A stretch of DNA of 64,000 nucleotides from Sphingomonas yunnanensis (GTDB lineage Bacteria > Pseudomonadota > Alphaproteobacteria > Sphingomonadales > Sphingomonadaceae), in the NCBI RefSeq assembly GCF_019898765.1, contig NZ_JAIOKB010000010.1:87350-151349 (forward strand). Reading direction: 5' to 3'. The translations under genes and the position numbers were made by a program. Positions within the stretch are counted from its first letter, which is position 1. Each line of letters opens with the position of its first letter. The notes beneath the pieces were generated by a model, which had not been told where the DNA came from, ran no database searches, and saw nothing but the letters and a program-made list of their open reading frames with translations. This document shows positions 57,518 to 64,000 of this stretch, one piece after another.

Positions 57518-58201
57518 TCAGCTGGAGCCCAAGACGTTGATGCTGAAGGCGATCACCCCGAGGTTGAAGACGAAGCCGGCGAGACACTGCCCCAGCACCA
57601 CGCGCCGTATCTTGGCGGAGGCGATCGTCACGTCCGAGGTCTGGAAGGTCATGCCGAGCGTGTAGCTGAAGTAGAGGAAGTCCCAGTAATCGGGCGCGCT
57701 CGTCCCGGGAAAGTCGATGCCCTTCGAGTCGCCGCCCGCCTTCGCCGGCATATAGAACAGGTGCGCATAGTGCAGCGCGTAGACCATGTTCGAGAACAGC
57801 CACGCCAGCACGAGCGTGCCGATCACCAGCAGCTTGCCCGGTCCGCTCTCGTTACCCTTCAGCTCCGACTCGACCGCGACCAGGATCGCCAGCGTCACGG
57901 CGCCGGTCACCGCGAGCAGCAGCGCGCGATTGGCGTCGTTGGCGCGCGAGGCGCGGCGCATCTGCGCGGGCGTGTCGTGGCGGAACAGCGGCACCAGCGA
58001 GACCAGGAAGGTGAAGGCGGCGGTGTCGAACGCCGCCATCACGCCGCGCCCCTTGCCCAGGTGCGGGATCGCCGCGGCCAGCGCGCCCGCGAAGACCAGC
58101 ACGAACAGCACGAAGCGCGGTGGCGCCAGCTTGCGGCCGATGCCCCACCAGCGCGGCGGGAGCGGGTGGGCGACGGAGTCGCGCGACGGATCGGTGCTCA
58201 T
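57518..58201 (-). CDS. DUF1345 domain-containing membrane protein
   Basis: 227 residues with about five membrane helices and the DUF1345 core DYWDFLYFSYTLGMTFQTSD (about 171-190), which resembles the pore-lining part of ion channels. Function unknown. Upstream of the gluconate-dehydrogenase-type operon but separated by 143 bases. Divergent from hisS. Confidence 0.9.
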   Translation of the reverse strand: MSTDPSRDSVAHPLPPRWWGIGRKLAPPRFVLFVLVFAGALAAAIPHLGKGRGVMAAFDTAAFTFLVSLVPLFRHDTPAQMRRASRANDANRALLLAVTGAVTLAILVAVESELKGNESGPGKLLVIGTLVLAWLFSNMVYALHYAHLFYMPAKAGGDSKGIDFPGTSAPDYWDFLYFSYTLGMTFQTSDVTIASAKIRRVVLGQCLAGFVFNLGVIAFSINVLGSS

Positions 58202-58254
58202 GCGACGATTGGCTAGCGCTCGCGCGACCGCTCGCCTAGATACGCCGACCCATC

Positions 58255-59501
58255 ATGAGCCGTATCCAGCCACCCGCCCGTGTCCGCGGCACCCAGGACA
58301 TCTTCCGCGGCGAGCAGCGCCGCTTCGCGCGCGTGCTCGACGCCTTCGACCGCGTCCGCCGCCTCTATTGCTTCGAGCGCGTCGAGGTACCCGTGTTCGA
58401 GGACACGCAGGTGTTCGCGCGCTCGATCGGCGAGACCACCGACGTGGTGTCGAAGGAGATGTACAGCTTCCCCGACAAGGGCGGCGACATGCTGACGCTG
58501 CGCCCCGAGTTCACCGCCGGGATCGCGCGCGCCTATATCAGCAACGGTTGGCAGCAATATGCGCCGCTCAAGCTGGTCACCTCGGGCGCGGTGTTCCGCT
58601 ACGAGCGGCCGCAGAAGGGGCGCTACCGCCAGTTCCACCAGATCGACGCCGAGATCCTCGGCGCGGGCGAGCCGGCCGCCGACGTCGAGCTGCTGACCCT
58701 CGCCGACCAGCTGCTCCACGAACTCGGCATCGCCGATGGCGTGACGCTCAAGCTCAACACGCTCGGCGACGGTGAGACGCGCGAGGCGTGGCGCGCCGCG
58801 CTGGTGGCGCATTTCGAGGCGCACCGCGGCGAGCTGAGCGAGGACAGCCTGACCCGGCTGGACAAGAACCCACTGCGCATCCTCGACTCGAAGGACCCGC
58901 GCGACCGCCCGATCGCCGACAGCGCGCCCGCCATCGACGCCTATCTGACCGACGACGCGCGCGCCTTCTTCGACGCGGTGACCGCGGGGCTCGACGCCGC
59001 CGGGGTAAAGTGGGAGCGCGACGCGCGGCTGGTACGCGGGCTCGATTATTACCGTCACACCGCGTTCGAGTTCGTCACCGACCGGCTCGGCGCGCAGGGC
59101 ACGGTGCTGGCGGGCGGGCGCTACGACGGGCTGGTCGAGAGCCTCGGCGGCCCCGCGACGGCTGGCGTGGGCTGGGCCGCTGGCGTGGAACGGCTGGCGA
59201 TGCTGCTCGAGGAGCCCGCGGGGGAAGCGTTGGCAGTTGTCGTGGTGGCTGAGGAGGCCGGTCTGGAGTCGCTCGCGTCGAGCGCGACGGCCACGCTCCG
59301 CAAGGCCGGCATCCGCGCCGAGGCAGTGGTGACCGGAAGCCTGAAGAAGCGGTTCGATCGCGCGGTGAAGATGAGCCCCGGCCAGGTCGTCACGTTGAAG
59401 CGGAGCGGCGATGTCCTGGGTTTCCAGCAGCGGGGTTCCGGCGCTGTACACGACGAGATGGCCGCGGTCGCGGCGGTGTTGAACGCCGTCATAGCCGCCG
59501 C

Positions 59502-59505
<4 letters not shown>
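58255..59505 (+). CDS. hisS: Histidyl-tRNA synthetase
   Basis: 416-residue class II synthetase charging tRNA-His. ARVRGTQDIF near the start, motif 2 (AVFRYERPQKGRYRQFHQID), the histidine loop ARLVRGLDYYRHTAFEFVT and GGRYDGLVESLGGPATAGVG with the anticodon-binding domain at the C-terminus. Its stop overlaps the start of prfA (ATGA). Confidence 0.97.
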
Positions 59506-60581
<1,076 letters not shown>

Positions 60582-60669
60582 CGCGGCTCGGCAAGACGTT
60601 CGCGACGTTCGCTGGGGGTGGCGTGCGCGCGCCCGCGGTGGCTGTCGCGCGGGGATGGCCGAGCTGATC

Positions 60670-60929
60670 TTCACGCGAAGCCGCGAAGACGCGAAGTTAG
60701 GCTCATGCGGCGGCGCCAAGGTGCGCAGCGGAAGTGCCTCGTGCGGATCGGGCCGGAGCTCGCGCGGAAACGCGGAGACGCGGAGTCGCGAGACCCAGCC
60801 AGGCGGCGGCCTCTTCCACCGCCTCGTCGGGAGCGTTCGATGGCGCTGTCGCGCACGCTCCCTCTCTGCGCCTCCGCGCCTCCGTGTGAGAACCTCTTCC
60901 CTGCTACGCGTCCTCGCGCCTTCGCGTGG
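60670..60929. repeat. Large inverted-repeat element, family D
   Basis: TTCACGCGAAGCCGCGAAGA and GCGAAG near the left end are answered by TCCTCGCGCCTTCGCGTGG at the right. An inner pair, GCGGAAACGCGGAGACGCGG (about 60766-60786) versus CTGCGCCTCCGCGCCTCCGT (about 60866-60886), nests inside. It fills the 396-base gap between prfA and prmC; I see no other feature there. Confidence 0.7.
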
Positions 60930-60977
60930 CTCCATTCCCAGACTCCTGCGCCCGGAGGAACGAGCAGTGGCGCGCCT

Positions 60978-61796
60978 ATGACGGCTGCCCGCCAGGCACT
61001 GCGCGACGCCGCGGCGCGCTTCGCTTTCTCGGACACGGCGCGGCTCGACGCCGAGTTGCTGCTCGCGCACGCGCTCGGGATCACGCGCGAGCGGCTGCTG
61101 CTCACGCTCGATGACTGGACCGCCCCGCCGGGCTACGCCGCGATGGTCGAGCGTCGCGTCCGGCACGAGCCGGTCGCTTATATCACCGGCACGCGCGCCT
61201 TCTGGACGATCGAGCTGGCGGTCGGACCCGGCGCGCTGATCCCGCGTCCCGACAGCGAGACGCTGCTCGAGGCGGCGCTGGCGCACTTCACGGACCGGCT
61301 CCCGGCTCGCGTGCTCGACCTCGGCACCGGGCCCGGCACGCTGCTGCTCGCGGCGCTGGCCGAGTGGCCGCACGCGACCGGACTCGGGGTCGATCGCTCC
61401 GATGCCGCGCTCGACCAGGCGCGCACCAACGCCGCGGCGCTCGCCCTCGCCGACCGCGCCGCGTTTCAGCGCGGCGATTGGGCCGCCGGGATCGCCGAGC
61501 GTTTCGACCTCGTGCTCGCCAACCCGCCGTATGTCGCCGTTGGTGCCGATCTTCCGGACGAGGTGCGCGACTATGAGCCGGCGGCCGCGCTGTTCGCGGG
61601 CATCGACGGGCTCGACGATTATCGCGTGATCGCGCCGCAGCTACCAGCGCTGCTCGCGCCCGGCGGTCTCGCCTGCGTCGAGATCGGCGCTGACCAGGGG
61701 GCGACCGTCACCGCGCTGTTCCGCGCCGCGGGGCTGGGCGTGGCGCTGCGGCGCGACCTCGCCGGGCGTGATCGCTGCCTCGTCGTCACGGCTTGA
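60978..61796 (+). CDS. prmC: Peptide chain release factor N5-glutamine methyltransferase
   Basis: 272 residues. Methylates the glutamine of the GGQ motif in release factors 1 and 2. Helical N-domain, motif I VLDLGTGPGTLLLAALAE (about 112-129) and the catalytic NPPYVAV (about 183-189), with PRPDSETL typical of PrmC. ATG 60978 is chosen because the longer open frame runs into repeat DNA. Confidence 0.95.
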   Translation: MTAARQALRDAAARFAFSDTARLDAELLLAHALGITRERLLLTLDDWTAPPGYAAMVERRVRHEPVAYITGTRAFWTIELAVGPGALIPRPDSETLLEAALAHFTDRLPARVLDLGTGPGTLLLAALAEWPHATGLGVDRSDAALDQARTNAAALALADRAAFQRGDWAAGIAERFDLVLANPPYVAVGADLPDEVRDYEPAAALFAGIDGLDDYRVIAPQLPALLAPGGLACVEIGADQGATVTALFRAAGLGVALRRDLAGRDRCLVVTA

Positions 61797-62045
61797 TTCG
61801 GGGCGTAGCGTCACCACATTTCGCTTTGAGAACGCCTGCCGAGCCGTTACAGACTGCGTCGGGGCACGCGAACTCAACGACATCTGTTGTGTTGGATGGG
61901 CGCACGGCCCTCCCTTCGTAGCAGCCGCTGCAGTCCGGCGGCATGGCAGGCCTGCGGTGCCCGGCACGCGCGGCGCCGGGAAACGACTGCAACCCGTTGC
62001 ATCGGGAGCAAGTGCCGGTTTTGGTTCCAGGACGAGGACAGTGAT

Positions 62046-62873
62046 TTGATCAACAACCGTCAGAACGGTCGCCGTCGCGGCCGTGGTGGTGGCCAGCAGC
62101 GTCAGGGTGGCGGTGGCCAGGGGCAGCGTGACAGCGGTAACCGGATCGACAGTCGTGCCCGCGGCAACGCGGCCCAGTTGCTCGAGAAGTACCGCAACAT
62201 GGCGCGTGACGCGCAGATGGCCGGCGACCGCGTCAACACTGAATATTACCTCCAGTTCGCGGACCATTATTTCCGGGTGCTGGCCGATCAGCGCGGCCGC
62301 TCGGACGACCAGCCGTACCAGCGGCGTCAGCGCGACGATTTCGACAATTTCGACGACGGCGACGATTTCGGCGACGAGGGCGAGCCGATCCGCGCCGACG
62401 AGCAGCATCGCGTCAGCGAGATCGAACCCCGGCGCGAGCGCGACGGCAACCGCCGCGACGAGGGACGTAGCGACGAGGGCCGCCGCGACGAGGGCCGCCG
62501 CGAGGCGCGCGACCAGGGCGAGCCGCGCCGCGAGGGGCGCCGCGACGAGCGTCGTCCGCAGCGCGAGCTCGCTGAGAACGTCGACGCCGCGCCGCGCGAG
62601 AACGGCGCATCGGTGAGTGACGTGAGCGTGAACGAGGGCGACGAAGGTGCGCCGCGCCGCCGTCGCGCGCGCAAGCCGCGCGACGAGGCCGCGACCGACG
62701 TTGCCGCGGTGAACGGCGCCGCCATCGCGGCCGAGCGCGAGCCGGAGCTCGGCATCGACCGGCTGCCCCCCGCGCTCGGCGTCGCGGTCGAGCCGGGCGA
62801 GGGCGACGAGCCGGCCGTCAAGCCGCGTCGTCGTCGCGTCCGTGCGGCCGCGGAGGCGACGCCGGCCGAGTAG
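62046..62873 (+). CDS. DUF4167 domain-containing protein
   Basis: 275 residues. DUF4167 occupies the N-terminal 75 residues: INNRQNGRRRGRGGGQQRQG and GNAAQLLEKYRNMARDAQMA with DRVNTEYYLQFADHYFRVL. The rest is low-complexity: alternating Asp/Glu/Arg tracts (RDEGRSDEGRRDEGRREA), then Ala/Glu-rich and an Arg-rich tail. An alphaproteobacterial family, probably RNA- or nucleoid-associated from its basic repeats. TTG start behind GGACGAGGAC. Confidence 0.88.
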   Translation: MINNRQNGRRRGRGGGQQRQGGGGQGQRDSGNRIDSRARGNAAQLLEKYRNMARDAQMAGDRVNTEYYLQFADHYFRVLADQRGRSDDQPYQRRQRDDFDNFDDGDDFGDEGEPIRADEQHRVSEIEPRRERDGNRRDEGRSDEGRRDEGRREARDQGEPRREGRRDERRPQRELAENVDAAPRENGASVSDVSVNEGDEGAPRRRRARKPRDEAATDVAAVNGAAIAAEREPELGIDRLPPALGVAVEPGEGDEPAVKPRRRRVRAAAEATPAE

Positions 62874-62898
62874 GCGTCGCGCGACTCAGGTAAGGGAG

Positions 62899-62929
62899 GG
62901 GGCTGGTATCCGCGACGGATGCCGGCCCC
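62899..62929 (+). terminator. Rho-independent-like terminator after the DUF4167 gene
   Basis: A 13-bp stem with two G-U pairs (GGGGCTGGTATCC / GGATGCCGGCCCC) and a 5-base loop, followed by TTCTCGTCTCC, lies 25 bases past the stop. Confidence 0.7.
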
Positions 62930-63067
62930 TTCTCGTCTCCGCGAACCCGCGGCGCTTCGGCCCCGTTCTTCCTGTCCTATCCGGGCGCTTGCATTGCCAC
63001 GCGAAGAGAGGATGATGCGGCGAGGAGCGGTGGCCCGCGTCGGGGTCGTCCGCCCGAGGAGAGGGTC

Positions 63068-63496
63068 ATGACCATCGCAGCCATCCTGCGCGGCAAGGGT
63101 GCCGCGCTCGTCACTGTGAGCCCGGAGACGACCGTGGCGGGTGCGATCGCACTGCTCGCCGAGCACCGCATCGGTGCGCTCCCGGTTGTCACGGACGGCG
63201 TCGTGCGCGGCATCTTTTCCGAGCGCGACGTCGTGCGGCTTCTCGCCGGATCCGACAGTGACGTGCTGCAGGCGCGCGTGCAGGACGTGATGACAGCACC
63301 GGCGCTCTCCGCGGCTCCAGGGGATGCGGTCCTCGCGGCACTGTCGCTGATGACACAGCGTCGCATCCGTCATCTTCCCGTGGTCGAGGATGGCGAGCTG
63401 CGCGGGATCGTCTCGATCGGTGACCTGGTCAAATTCCGGATCGAGCGGATCGAGGCGGAGGCGGCGGCGATGCGCGACTATATCCAACAGGTCTGA
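63068..63496 (+). CDS. CBS-domain pair protein
   Basis: 142 residues made of two CBS domains (about 8-60 and 74-128; AEHRIGALPVVTDGVVRGIF and RRIRHLPVVEDGELRGIVS). Stand-alone CBS pairs bind adenosyl nucleotides and act as energy sensors. GAGGAGAGGG precedes the ATG. It is the last protein gene before the rrn operon. Confidence 0.93.
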   Translation: MTIAAILRGKGAALVTVSPETTVAGAIALLAEHRIGALPVVTDGVVRGIFSERDVVRLLAGSDSDVLQARVQDVMTAPALSAAPGDAVLAALSLMTQRRIRHLPVVEDGELRGIVSIGDLVKFRIERIEAEAAAMRDYIQQV

Positions 63497-63623
63497 CGGG
63501 AGGGCCGAGAGGCGACGCGCGCCGAGAACGCTGATTCGCCGCCGGATCAACTCGATCACGCTTGTGAGAACCGCGGTCCTCCGCCGATCGCGCCGGAGCC
63601 CGACATAAAATTGCAAAAAGTGT

Positions 63624-63652
63624 TTGACCGCTTCGGCTGGTGTCCATATATG
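63624..63652 (+). promoter_or_regulatory. Promoter of the rRNA operon
   Basis: TTGACC at 63624-63629, a 17-base spacer and TATATG at 63647-63652 form a strong vegetative promoter about 320 bases before the 16S start, in a stretch where GC content falls sharply. Confidence 0.7.
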
Positions 63653-63774
63653 CGGCTTCACCGGACGGGGCGGGTTGCTTCGGCAGCGTTGCTCGGTCGG
63701 TCGTCAGATAGGATGGACACTGTTCTCCCCGATCGAAGGGTGGGGGAGGGTTCGGTGTCCGGTTTCTTCGTCGG

Positions 63775-63791
63775 CGGCTCTTTGACATTGT
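63775..63791 (+). promoter_or_regulatory. boxA-like antitermination element in the rRNA leader
   Basis: GGCTCTTTGACATTGT resembles the boxA sequence TGCTCTTTAACA placed in rRNA leaders, where Nus factors assemble. Its position between the promoter and 16S fits. The remaining leader from about 63497 to 63975 has no gene. Confidence 0.55.
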
Positions 63792-63975
63792 AGGTTTTAG
63801 ATGAAGGGACATGTGGACGGTGGTCTGCGGGTCTGGCGCATTCAAGGTGCGTCGGGGTCGTCAGAGCTCAAGCCGTTTCATATGTCCTTCACGTATCCAT
63901 ATGTGAAGTGCAGGAACGGCTCCTTGAAGTGAGCGGTATGCATCTGGTTATTCCGCCGGGTGTGTATCGAGCATC

Positions 63976-64000
63976 AAACTTGAGAGTTTGATCCTGGCTC
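63976..64000 (+). rRNA. rrs: 16S ribosomal RNA, 5' end (partial)
   Basis: AGAGTTTGATCCTGGCTC, the universal 5' sequence of bacterial 16S rRNA, fills the last bases of the window. The first base is placed by aligning to E. coli position 1 and may be off by one or two. The rest of the operon is outside the window. Confidence 0.95.

Noticed and set aside
61797..62045. Possible structured RNA or small gene before the DUF4167 gene
   Set aside because: No conserved riboswitch core, tRNA-like fold or coding frame with a ribosome site could be supported; it is taken as a promoter and leader region.

Overview
The window is a contiguous piece of a high-GC alphaproteobacterial chromosome, most likely Sphingomonas or a close relative in the Sphingomonadales. 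The pointers are protein content (an Atm1-type ABC exporter of 608 residues, a DUF4167 protein, an NDUFS4-like complex I accessory subunit, a phasin, several Tat-dependent enzymes), GTG/TTG starts in very GC-rich codons, and the hyphenated intergenic repeats typical of the group. It ends on the first bases of a 16S rRNA gene behind a strong rrn promoter. There is no phage, insertion sequence, CRISPR array or tRNA.

Layout. 1-4.4 kb: start of a Tat-exported penicillin-acylase-family enzyme, two dienelactone hydrolases, a glutathione transferase, and a ParD-like protein coupled to methionine aminopeptidase. 4.4-10.8 kb: the most unusual block, holding a CHASE2-GGDEF(degenerate)-EAL phosphodiesterase, a TpsB/FhaC-type outer-membrane transporter and, divergently, a FecR-domain protein with a long Ala-rich coiled-coil tail; no classical TpsA substrate is present. 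10.8-16.5 kb: DUF885 hydrolase, rpiB-glyA-small membrane protein-nrdR, and a GIY-YIG nuclease fused in frame to a SpoU/TrmJ-type RNA methyltransferase through a mobile repeat. 16.5-21.2 kb: a two-HTH protein, dctA, fumC and a complex I accessory subunit. 21.3-25.5 kb: dnaK-dnaJ-era behind a near-perfect RpoH promoter. 25.7-30.2 kb: a tripartite drug-efflux operon. 30.2-33.9 kb: a glycosyltransferase island with a polytopic membrane protein. 34-40.4 kb: clpB, a nucleotide-sugar epimerase, an MFS exporter and a phasin with a 12-bp inverted-repeat operator. 40.5-43.7 kb: clpS, motA-motB and a small periplasmic protein. 43.7-49.4 kb: Atm1-type exporter, ubiG, lysC and ispG. 49.4-52.1 kb: vapBC followed by four genes with overlapping starts and stops (DMT exporter, GNAT, SMR, TfoX-like). 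52.4-58.2 kb: ppa, an M61 peptidase, a GMC oxidoreductase with its gluconate-dehydrogenase-type small subunit, and DUF1345. 58.2-64 kb: hisS-prfA-prmC, DUF4167, a CBS protein and the rrn leader.

Most of the window is housekeeping: protein quality control (dnaK, dnaJ, clpB, clpS), translation termination (prfA with its modifier prmC), one-carbon and isoprenoid metabolism. The accessory parts are the CHASE2/TpsB/FecR block, the GIY-YIG/methyltransferase fusion, the glycosyltransferase island and the vapBC-led cluster. At least four families of intergenic repeats recur, and in two places repeat DNA has been recruited into protein-coding sequence.
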